DNA of 39,252 nt, taken from Verrucomicrobiota bacterium (GTDB taxonomy: Bacteria > Verrucomicrobiota > Verrucomicrobiia > Limisphaerales > SXTU01). The notes below the pieces were generated by a model. That model worked only from the letters and a program-made list of their open reading frames with translations, was not told where the DNA came from and did not search any database. The position numbers were made by a program, and so were the translations under genes. The DNA lies in contig VHDH01000020.1 in NCBI GenBank assembly GCA_016871445.1, positions 1 to 39,252 of the forward strand, written 5' to 3'. Of this stretch, positions 7,989 through 15,027 are shown in pieces (the first letter of the stretch is position 1; each line of letters begins with the position of its first letter).

Positions 7989-9326
7989 ATGCGTTCCCCC
8001 CTCTCCACCCTAGGCCGCCGCACCGGGCCGCCTGCGATCTCGTGGTTGATGAACCTGACGCTCGCGCACCCGAAACTCATTTCGTTGGCCGCCGGTTTCA
8101 CGGACAACGTCTCGCTGCCGGTAGACGAAGCCCGCGCGTTGCTCGATGAGATTCTCTCCGCTCCGCGCACCGGCCAGCCTGCGTTGCAATACGGCACAAC
8201 GGCCGGAGACCCACTCCTCCGTGAGTTGACAGCGAAGCGGCTGGCCGAATTGGACACGCTGGCCACTGGAGCAGCCGTCCGCGACCGCCGAACACTTGGG
8301 TCACCGTCCGCAAATCGGCGGGCTGCAACCGTCGCTAAAGGAATTTCTCCTGACCGGCTGCTCATCACCCACGGCTCGCAACAGTTGCTTTATCTGCTTA
8401 CCGAGGCGCTCTGTGACCCGGGCGACATTGTACTCGTTGAGGACCCGACTTACTTTGTTTATCTGGGCATTGCGCAGAGTCACGGACTGCGTTGCCGGGG
8501 CGTCCGCCTGCTGCCCGATGGCATTGACCTCGCGCACTTGGAGCAGGTCCTCGAAGGGCTGCGCCGGGCGGGCGAACTGCCGCGTGTGAAATTCCTCTAC
8601 CTCGTTAGCTATCACCAAAATCCCACGGGTTACACGACGGACTTCGCGAAGAAGGCCGCCGCTTTGCAGTTGCTACGGCGCTACGAGCGGTTCGCTGGCC
8701 ATCCGCTTTTCCTGCTGGAAGACGCCGCGTATCGGGAACTACGCTTTGCGGGCGATGATATTCCTTCCGCGCTCGCCGCACCGGGCGGCGCGGACCGCGT
8801 GCTCTACGCCGGCACGTTCAGCAAGCCTTTCGCCACGGGCGTGCGCGTCGGCTTTGGCGTGCTGCCGGAACCGGTGCTGACCACCGCCACGCGCATCAAG
8901 GGCAACCACGATTTCGGCACGGCCAACCTGCTGCAGCAACTGCTCGCGCGTGCGCTGGCGAGCGGGGCTTACGACCGCCACTTGGCCAAACTGCAGCGCC
9001 GCTACGCGCACAAGGCCGGCGCAATGACGGCGGCGATCCGCGCGCATTTCCCAGTGGACGTGGACTGGCAAACGCCGGCAGGCGGCCTCTATGTCTGGGC
9101 GCGTGCGCCGCAGCGGCTTCGCACTGGGCCGCGATCGCGTTTTTTTCAGACTAGCTTGCAACAGCAAGTCCTCTATGTGCCCGGCGCGTTGTGCTACGCG
9201 GAGGATCCTGTCCGCCGCAAGCCGGATCACGAGCTGCGGCTAAGCTTCGGCGGGGCGGATGAACAAAAACTCGAAGCAGGCATTGCCCGCCTTGGCCGAG
9301 CGCTTGCCGCACGTTTGGGAAAATAA
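7989..9326 (+). CDS. PLP-dependent class I/II aminotransferase (2-aminoadipate/MocR-domain type)
   Basis: This is a 445-residue fold-type I aminotransferase. The Schiff-base lysine is in YAGTFSKPFATGVRVG. The cofactor segments HGSQQLL, EDPTYF and SYHQNPTG are typical of the LysN/2-aminoadipate aminotransferase group that also forms the catalytic half of MocR regulators. No GntR-type DNA-binding domain is present, so this is a stand-alone enzyme. The ATG at 7989 gives MRSPLSTLGRR; 27 further upstream codons are open but not family-like. An Ala/Arg-rich insert (about residues 93-117) separates RLAELDTL from the conserved GISPDRLLITHG. The amino-acid substrate is not determinable. The stop codon overlaps the left arm of a terminator-like palindrome. 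Confidence 0.88.
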   Translation: MRSPLSTLGRRTGPPAISWLMNLTLAHPKLISLAAGFTDNVSLPVDEARALLDEILSAPRTGQPALQYGTTAGDPLLRELTAKRLAELDTLATGAAVRDRRTLGSPSANRRAATVAKGISPDRLLITHGSQQLLYLLTEALCDPGDIVLVEDPTYFVYLGIAQSHGLRCRGVRLLPDGIDLAHLEQVLEGLRRAGELPRVKFLYLVSYHQNPTGYTTDFAKKAAALQLLRRYERFAGHPLFLLEDAAYRELRFAGDDIPSALAAPGGADRVLYAGTFSKPFATGVRVGFGVLPEPVLTTATRIKGNHDFGTANLLQQLLARALASGAYDRHLAKLQRRYAHKAGAMTAAIRAHFPVDVDWQTPAGGLYVWARAPQRLRTGPRSRFFQTSLQQQVLYVPGALCYAEDPVRRKPDHELRLSFGGADEQKLEAGIARLGRALAARLGK

Positions 9327-9354
9327 ATCGGGCCGGCGTGAGGCCGGCCCGATT
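9326..9354 (-). terminator. Perfect 12-bp stem-loop between convergent genes
   Basis: The left arm AATCGGGCCGGC (9326-9337) and right arm GCCGGCCCGATT (9343-9354) are exact inverted repeats around a 5-nt loop, GTGAG. It lies between the aminotransferase stop (9324-9326) and the 3' end of the convergent Gfo/Idh/MocA gene (9383). On the minus strand the stem is followed by the T-rich TTATTTTCCC, so it fits an intrinsic terminator for the minus gene. The plus strand lacks a T-run, so termination of the aminotransferase transcript is less certain. Confidence 0.75.
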
Positions 9355-9382
9355 GCGAGACAAGAATCAAAAAATCGCTGGC

Positions 9383-10843
9383 TTAGATTGCCGGCACGAC
9401 GAACGGCTTGCGGTAGTCGCGGGTGAGGAGCTGGTCTGCCGCCGCGTTGCCGATGAACTTCTCGGTCTTGCCGTTCATCTTCAGCACCGGTCCGAGCGTG
9501 AGCTTGTCGGTGTCAATGTTGACCTCGTTGGCCTTGAGGTGCTCGATCATGCGCTCCACCGTCGAGGAGGCCTCGCGGTCGCCCTTGATTTGCTCGCGGA
9601 TCGCGCCGGGCGCAGCGAGCTTGCCCAAGCGATGCGAAATGTTGCCAGTGTGGCAGAGGGCGCTGGAAAGGTGGCCTTCGAGGATGTCGGCATACAGATC
9701 CGTGTGCTGGCGGCTGCGCACGGCTTCGATGAAGTTTTTAAAGTGCGGGGCCTCACCGCCGCCTTTTTCTTCCTTCCAAGTTTGGATCACCTTGCCCTGC
9801 TTGTCGTAGGCAGTGGAGCTGGTGTAGCTGGGCACGGTGATGTGGCCACCTTCGCAGCGAACCACGACGCCAACTTTGGAGCCTTGGAAGCTGTCCATGT
9901 CCTTGCTGCCTTTGCCTGAGGGAAGACCGCGCACTTCAAAGATGAGCGGGGCTTTGGCGTAGTCGTGATATACGACTTGGGTATTTGGAGTTTCACCATC
10001 GTCTGTGTAGCCGAGGCGACCACCGACACTCCAGACGCGGGGACTCAACTCCATCTCACCAAGGAACCAACGGGCGATGTCCATCTGATGGATGCCCTGA
10101 TTGCCTAGGTCGCCGTTTCCGTAGTTCCAAATCCAATGCCAGTCATAGTGCAAGCGTTTACGGCGAAGCTCATCCTTCGGGGCGGGCCCGCACCAGAGGT
10201 CGAAGTCAATGCCAGCAGGGATGGGCTGGGCGGCGTCCACCTTGCCGATGGTGCCACGGGGTTTGTAGCAGGTGCCGTGGACGGCAATGACTTTACCGAG
10301 CTTGCCCGATTGGACAAACTTCACGGCCTCGCCGATGCCACTGCGCGAGGCGCGGCTCTGCGTGCCAGTCTGGACAATCTTCTTGTATTTGCGGGCGGCA
10401 TTCACGAGCTGGCGGCCTTCCCAGACGTTGTGGGAAACGGGCTTCTCGACGTAAACATCCTTGCCGGCCTGGACCGCCCAAATCGCGCCGAGCGAATGCC
10501 AGTGGTTGGGTGTGGCGATGGAGACGATGTCGATATCCTTGTTTTCGAGGACTTTTCGGATGTCGGTGTAGGCGGTGACTTTCACACCTTTCTTATCTTG
10601 CTCATCCACGCCGCCTCGAAGGATTTTGTCGTCCACGTCGCAGAGGGCGGTGAGGCGGACGCCGGATTCCTTGAGACCACTAAGGGCACCAATGTGGGAC
10701 TTGCCGCGCCCACCAAAGCCGACGACGACGGAGTTGAGCGTGTCACCGGGGCTTTTTTGGGCCCACGAGGTGGGGGCGATGTAGAAGATGCCGGCGGCGG
10801 CACCGGCGGTTTTAAGGAATCCGCGACGATCGAAGTATTTCAC
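9383..10843 (-). CDS. Tat-exported Gfo/Idh/MocA-family oxidoreductase
   Basis: This 486-residue NAD(P)-dependent oxidoreductase is predicted to be exported. The N-terminus shows a twin-arginine signal (DRRGFLKTAGAAAG) ending near SWAQ, so the folded, cofactor-loaded enzyme would cross by Tat. The Rossmann motif is VGFGGRGKSH and the conserved catalytic-region lysine is in VEKPVSHN. Large paralogous sets of such secreted members exist in Verrucomicrobiota and Planctomycetota, mostly of unknown sugar substrate. The start is GTG at 10843. It ends at the palindromic terminator near 9340. The gene appears monocistronic. Confidence 0.9.
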   Translation of the reverse strand: MKYFDRRGFLKTAGAAAGIFYIAPTSWAQKSPGDTLNSVVVGFGGRGKSHIGALSGLKESGVRLTALCDVDDKILRGGVDEQDKKGVKVTAYTDIRKVLENKDIDIVSIATPNHWHSLGAIWAVQAGKDVYVEKPVSHNVWEGRQLVNAARKYKKIVQTGTQSRASRSGIGEAVKFVQSGKLGKVIAVHGTCYKPRGTIGKVDAAQPIPAGIDFDLWCGPAPKDELRRKRLHYDWHWIWNYGNGDLGNQGIHQMDIARWFLGEMELSPRVWSVGGRLGYTDDGETPNTQVVYHDYAKAPLIFEVRGLPSGKGSKDMDSFQGSKVGVVVRCEGGHITVPSYTSSTAYDKQGKVIQTWKEEKGGGEAPHFKNFIEAVRSRQHTDLYADILEGHLSSALCHTGNISHRLGKLAAPGAIREQIKGDREASSTVERMIEHLKANEVNIDTDKLTLGPVLKMNGKTEKFIGNAAADQLLTRDYRKPFVVPAI

Positions 10844-11012
10844 GGGTAATTACGATGGTTAATGTTGGTAACTTCAAATGGACGTACTCGTTAGGCGGCG
10901 GCTTCAAGCCGGGACTGGCTGCTTAGCGAGCTTGGGATGCATTTCGGGAGTAATCTTCAAAGCGCGGCGTGTCTTAGCAATCACTTTCTTCCGCTGTCAG
11001 TCATCGCCCCGT

Positions 11013-11600
11013 TTACAGCAGCCAGGCATGCTGGCTTTCCTTGTAGTGGCGACGGCAGACAGACACGTAGCGGTCGTTGCCGCCGATCTCGATCTGCGCA
11101 CCGGTCTTGACGGGCGCACCGCTGGCGTCGAGGCGCAGAACCATGGTGGCTTTGCGGCCGCAATGGCAGATGGTCTTTAACTCAATCAAGTTGTCCGCCC
11201 AGGCGAGCAACCATTGGCTGCCTTCGAAGAGGTTACCCTGGAAGTCCGTACGCAGGCCGTAGCAGAGAACGGGTATGCGCAGGCGGTCGGCGATGTCGGC
11301 GAGTTGCTCGACTTGGGCCTTAGTGAGGAATTGGGCTTCATCCACCAACACGCATGAAAGATTACGCTGTCCATGGTCTTCCTCGGTAAGAGTAAAGAGA
11401 TTGTCATCCCGCTTAAAGGCACGGGCCTCAGCGGTCAGTCCGATGCGGGAAGCGACTTTTCCCGGCCCTGCTCGAGTGTCGAGCTGCGGCGCGAGGACGA
11501 GGGTGTTCATGCCGCGTTCCTGGTAATTGTAACTCGACTGGAGGAGCGTCGTGCTTTTCCCCGCGTTCATCGCCGAGTAGTAAAAATAGAGTTTGGACAT
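11013..11600 (-). CDS. tdk: Thymidine kinase (type II)
   Basis: Thymidine kinase phosphorylates thymidine to dTMP in the pyrimidine salvage pathway, in the cytoplasm. The 195-residue product begins [17 protein letters not shown], with the P-loop lysine near residue 15. It has VLVDEAQFL (Walker B), [12 protein letters not shown] with the first zinc cysteines, and CRRHY with the last ligands, all typical of the tetrameric type II family. An in-frame ATG at 11624 would add eight residues. The radical SAM gene ends 39 bp upstream on the same strand, so the two are probably co-transcribed. Confidence 0.95.
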   Translation of the reverse strand: MSKLYFYYSAMNAGKSTTLLQSSYNYQERGMNTLVLAPQLDTRAGPGKVASRIGLTAEARAFKRDDNLFTLTEEDHGQRNLSCVLVDEAQFLTKAQVEQLADIADRLRIPVLCYGLRTDFQGNLFEGSQWLLAWADNLIELKTICHCGRKATMVLRLDASGAPVKTGAQIEIGGNDRYVSVCRRHYKESQHAWLL

Positions 11601-11639
11601 GCTGATTGAAGCCGCCGAGGCCAAGCGGCGGCTACTCGT

Positions 11640-12824
11640 TCAGACTCTTCCAATCCACTTGCGATCTTCCCACACGGCTTTGAGCGAGGTCATATTTTTC
11701 GAGTCGAGCACCTTCATTGCGGCGGTGCCGAGGTCGCCCTTTTTAAGCGCATGCCAGGCGTCGCTGGCATTGATGGCGACGTGCTGGAGGACGCTGGGGT
11801 CGCGATAGCAGTCAATCATGCACTTGGTGCAGCCGTCGCGGATGAGCTTGGAATCGTCCCACTCGTAAACCTTACACATGGGCTTGTCCCATGCGTGGCA
11901 GCGATAGAGGTCGAGGTTCCAGTCGAGGTAGAAATACTTGTGGCCGCCGAGGCAGCCGAACTGCTCCTTCTCGCCGCGCAGGTGGCGCTGCATCTCGGTG
12001 AGCGACTCGGTGGGGTTCACCACCGGATAGCCGCTGGTGTGCTTCATCCGCTTGATGTTGTCGAAGAGCGCGAGCAGCTCGGTGTTGTTGAAGTTCACCA
12101 GCCCGCTGTCGCTGAAGCTGAGGTAGCTGGAGGCGAGGTTCGTGAGGGGATAGCTAAAGGTGCAGCTCGTGAAGCTGAGGCTTTCGAGGAATGCGGGCAG
12201 CTTCTCGTAGTCCTCAATGAGCCGACTGGCCGTGATGCTTGCCGTGGTCTGGATGCCGACGCTGTGGAAGAACTCATTCGCCTTCTTGATTTTCCGGCAT
12301 ACGTCGGGCAGGCCACGATTCTGCTCGTGCTTGGCAATATCGTGCGCGTCGATGGACATGATGACGCTGCTCAAGCCGTCGTTGGCGAGCGCCTTCATGT
12401 TGTCATCAGTCCATAGGCCGCCGTTGGTGCAGATCATCGGGTGGATGCCGCGTTCGGCCGCGTAGCGGACCATTGGTCGGAGGTCGCGGTGCGCCATCGG
12501 CTCGCCGCCGACGAAAAGCAGGTAGCCGATGTGGTTGCGCTTGGCGATGTCCACCACGTCCTTCGCCTCCTGAAGCGTGACGCTCTTGCGGGCCTTGGGA
12601 TCAAACTGCGAGCGCGCGAAGCCGCAGAAGCCGCAGTCGGCGTTGCAGATGTTCGTGATGGCGAACTGGAGGTAGCCGGGGCCACCGTGGTTCAACACAT
12701 CCTTTAAGAGCTGCCACGCGGAAGTTTGTGGACGGGCGACGGGCTTGGACATGTCCACGGGCGGTCTGCCCTCCCGCGTTAGGGCGGTGGAATCAGCGGG
12801 TGGTTCAGCAACGGCACTGCTCAT
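11640..12824 (-). CDS. Radical SAM protein with C-terminal Cys-rich (SPASM-like) region
   Basis: This is a 394-residue radical SAM enzyme of unrecognised subfamily. The [4Fe-4S]-SAM motif is CNADCGFC (Cys60, Cys64, Cys67), followed by the SAM-binding GGEP motif in LLFVGGEPMAH. The C-terminal third holds further cysteines in CLGG, RCHAWD, PMCKV and CTKCMIDCYRD, which looks like a SPASM/Twitch-type auxiliary cluster domain. That architecture is used for peptide, cofactor or small-molecule maturation, but no peptide substrate gene is visible here. The first 35 residues are Pro/Ala-rich; starts at 12824 or at Met25 are both possible. It probably forms an operon with tdk. Confidence 0.85.
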   Translation of the reverse strand: MSSAVAEPPADSTALTREGRPPVDMSKPVARPQTSAWQLLKDVLNHGGPGYLQFAITNICNADCGFCGFARSQFDPKARKSVTLQEAKDVVDIAKRNHIGYLLFVGGEPMAHRDLRPMVRYAAERGIHPMICTNGGLWTDDNMKALANDGLSSVIMSIDAHDIAKHEQNRGLPDVCRKIKKANEFFHSVGIQTTASITASRLIEDYEKLPAFLESLSFTSCTFSYPLTNLASSYLSFSDSGLVNFNNTELLALFDNIKRMKHTSGYPVVNPTESLTEMQRHLRGEKEQFGCLGGHKYFYLDWNLDLYRCHAWDKPMCKVYEWDDSKLIRDGCTKCMIDCYRDPSVLQHVAINASDAWHALKKGDLGTAAMKVLDSKNMTSLKAVWEDRKWIGRV

Positions 12825-12914
12825 TCAGCGAGTACCGCATTGTGGGGAACCGCCACGGGCCGGGCAAACTTTTCTTTGCGCCATGGGACACGCCGACTAC
12901 GCTGCGCACGCCGC

Positions 12915-13451
12915 ATGAAGAACATCGTCTATTTCGACCTCGAGACGCAGAAGTCTGCGGATGAGGTGGGCGGCTGGGGCAACAGCCGGCGCATGGGCAT
13001 GAGCGTGGGGGTGACCTACAGCACCGCGCGCGGGGGCTACCAAATCTATGGCGAACGGCAGGTCAACGACCTCATTGAGGAACTGCGACGTGCGGATCTG
13101 GTGGTGGGCTTCAACATTGCGCACTTCGACTATGAGGTACTCCAGGGGCACAACGAGTTCTTTGACTATGCACAGTTGCACACGCTTGACCTGCTCGAAG
13201 ACCTGAAAAAAAGCCTGTCACACCGGCTTTCGCTAGATGCAATAGCAACCGCCTCGCTCGGCATTGAGAAGACGGCTGATGGCATGGAGGCGTTGCGGTG
13301 GTTTAAGGAGGGCCGGCTCATGGACATCGCTGAATATTGCTGCTACGACGTGAAGGTGACGAAGCTCGTGCATGAGTTCGGCGCGGCTAACAAACAAGTT
13401 TTCTACCACAACAAGTTTGGCGCGAAGTTGTCAGTGCCGGTGAATTGGTGA
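12915..13451 (+). CDS. Stand-alone DEDDy exonuclease-like protein (YprB ribonuclease H-like)
   Basis: This 178-residue predicted 3'-5' exonuclease has the ribonuclease H-like fold. The motifs of DEDDy nucleases are visible: Asp and Glu in IVYFDLETQ, the second acidic site in GFNIAHFDYEVL, and the Tyr/Asp motif in YCCYDVKVTKL. It resembles the YprB-type ribonuclease H-like domain without the extra domains of longer relatives. The ATG at 12915 places the first motif directly at the N-terminus as expected; 25 upstream codons are open but Arg-rich and not conserved-looking. It is divergent from the radical SAM gene and 51 bp ahead of trmB. Its substrate (DNA or RNA) is unknown. Confidence 0.82.
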   Translation: MKNIVYFDLETQKSADEVGGWGNSRRMGMSVGVTYSTARGGYQIYGERQVNDLIEELRRADLVVGFNIAHFDYEVLQGHNEFFDYAQLHTLDLLEDLKKSLSHRLSLDAIATASLGIEKTADGMEALRWFKEGRLMDIAEYCCYDVKVTKLVHEFGAANKQVFYHNKFGAKLSVPVNW

Positions 13452-13502
13452 AGGAGCGCGGCTTGCAAGCTGCCGCAGCCCTGACAGCGCTGACGTCTAC
13501 GT

Positions 13503-14150
13503 ATGCCAGATGACCCGATCAACCTCCAGCGGGCTGAAGCTCACGCTCCACTCGCTCAATCTGCTCCACGCTCCACGCTCCTCCACGAGTTCCACACCAT
13601 CCTTGAACCGCTCACGCTTACCGACCACTTCCCTACGCCGCAGCCCCTGGAAGTCGAACTAGGCTGCGGCGATGGCTCGTTCCTCATCGAATGGGCGCGG
13701 CGCAATCCCGGTCGGAACCTCCTCGGCGTCGAGCGCTTGCTCGGCCGCATCCGTAAGCCGGACAAAGTTGGCCGCCGCCTCGGCCTCACGAACATCAGCC
13801 TCGTCCGCATCGAGATCAGCTACTTCCTCGAATACCTCCTGCCCGCCGCGAGCACGGATGCCCTTCACGTCTATTTCCCCGACCCGTGGCCAAAGGTGAA
13901 GCATCGTAAATACCGGCTCATTAACGACCGCTTCCCGGCGCTGGCCCGGCGCGCATTGAAACCCGGCGGGATCGTCCACCTGCGGACGGATCACGTGGAG
14001 TATTTCGCGCAGATGCTCGCCGTGTTCCGCGCGGACAAATCGTTCACCGAGATGGAACCACCCGCCGAACTGACCGAAGTGACGACCGACTTCGAGCGGG
14101 AGTTTAACGCGAAGGGAATTCCGACGAACCGCGCTTCGTGGCGGCTTTGA
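13503..14150 (+). CDS. trmB: tRNA (guanine-N7-)-methyltransferase TrmB
   Basis: TrmB methylates N7 of G46 in the variable loop of tRNAs using SAM. The 215-residue protein carries the SAM-binding ELGCGDGSFLIEWA, the ligand segment GVERLLGRIRK, the signature VYFPDPWPKVKHRKYRL and the C-terminal T-x-FE-x-x-F-x-x-x-G region. The N-terminal ~40 residues are variable, as in the family. ATG start. It converges with the pseudopilin gene, with only nine bases between stops and no terminator-like hairpin in the gap. Confidence 0.95.
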   Translation: MPDDPINLQRAEAHAPLAQSAPRSTLLHEFHTILEPLTLTDHFPTPQPLEVELGCGDGSFLIEWARRNPGRNLLGVERLLGRIRKPDKVGRRLGLTNISLVRIEISYFLEYLLPAASTDALHVYFPDPWPKVKHRKYRLINDRFPALARRALKPGGIVHLRTDHVEYFAQMLAVFRADKSFTEMEPPAELTEVTTDFEREFNAKGIPTNRASWRL

Positions 14151-14159
14151 GCGCCGACT

Positions 14160-14927
14160 TCAAGGCCAGTTCGCATTAAGTGGAGCCGTGGTGTGCTGCA
14201 TCAGCCAGATCGCATCCAGGTCGTTTGGCGCAGGCGTCTGACCGGCCACTGTGACCCGAGTGAAGATCGGCCCCTGCCAAGCGTGGGTTTCCGCGTGGCC
14301 GTCTGCGAACGAAAACGCGCTGGACTTCCCATGATAGACGGCCGGGAAGTCCGCTACGAGGATGGTGGGGTAACTTAGATAGACATCCACCCGAAAAAAT
14401 CCATCGTTGATGGTCTGGCTGCGTTCGTCAACGGTGACAAAAAATTGGTCGGGCGTGGGAATGAAATCGAGGCGCGTGAAGCGGTGGCAATCGGTTCTGG
14501 CGTAATCAATCGCGTTGGGCACGGGCGGGGTGGCACTACCGTTGAGGTTCGGCCCCATGTAGCCACTCATCGCCACGCTGCGCGCGTTCTGGGTCTTGTC
14601 ACCCGGGCATTTATAAATTGCGACGGATTTAGTGTAAGGGTAGAGCAATCCTGCTGTGATGCTGTTTACGTTTGGGACGCTCGTAGTAGTCCATGTGCGC
14701 ACCGGCACCAGCCGCGAATCAAAGTCATCGGCATAGAGCCGCCAGCACAAGACGAACTGTCTCATGTTGTTCATGCACTTCGCGCCGTCGCCCTTCTGCT
14801 TCGCTTTGCTCAAGGCGGGAAGTAGCATTCCAGCAAGAACCGCGATGATGGCGATGACGACCAGCAGTTCGATGAGAGTGAAGCCGCGGCGGCGCGAGAT
14901 CTTTTCTGAGGGTAGCTTAATAAGCAT
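14160..14927 (-). CDS. Type II secretion/type IV pilus-like pseudopilin with H-x9-DG motif
   Basis: This 255-residue prepilin-like protein has a prepilin peptidase site RRRG/FTLIELLVV followed by one hydrophobic helix (VVIAIIAVLAGMLLPAL). The C-terminal region has His, nine residues, then Asp-Gly (YHGKSSAFSFADGHAE), the H-x9-DG signature of a pseudopilin group greatly expanded in Planctomycetota and Verrucomicrobiota. Such proteins are expected in the inner membrane or periplasm as parts or cargo of a T2SS-like system; a GspE-type ATPase is encoded at 32799. The ATG at 14927 is preferred because it leaves a short basic leader; 13 more codons are open upstream. Confidence 0.9.
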   Translation of the reverse strand: MLIKLPSEKISRRRGFTLIELLVVIAIIAVLAGMLLPALSKAKQKGDGAKCMNNMRQFVLCWRLYADDFDSRLVPVRTWTTTSVPNVNSITAGLLYPYTKSVAIYKCPGDKTQNARSVAMSGYMGPNLNGSATPPVPNAIDYARTDCHRFTRLDFIPTPDQFFVTVDERSQTINDGFFRVDVYLSYPTILVADFPAVYHGKSSAFSFADGHAETHAWQGPIFTRVTVAGQTPAPNDLDAIWLMQHTTAPLNANWP

Positions 14928-15027
14928 GGTAGTGCCGCAAACTACGCGCCCGTTGCCTGGCGTCAAGTGTGCCTCCTTTGCCTGGTCGGGCTGAATGAGC
15001 GTCTAGCAAACCACTTCAATTCAATGC

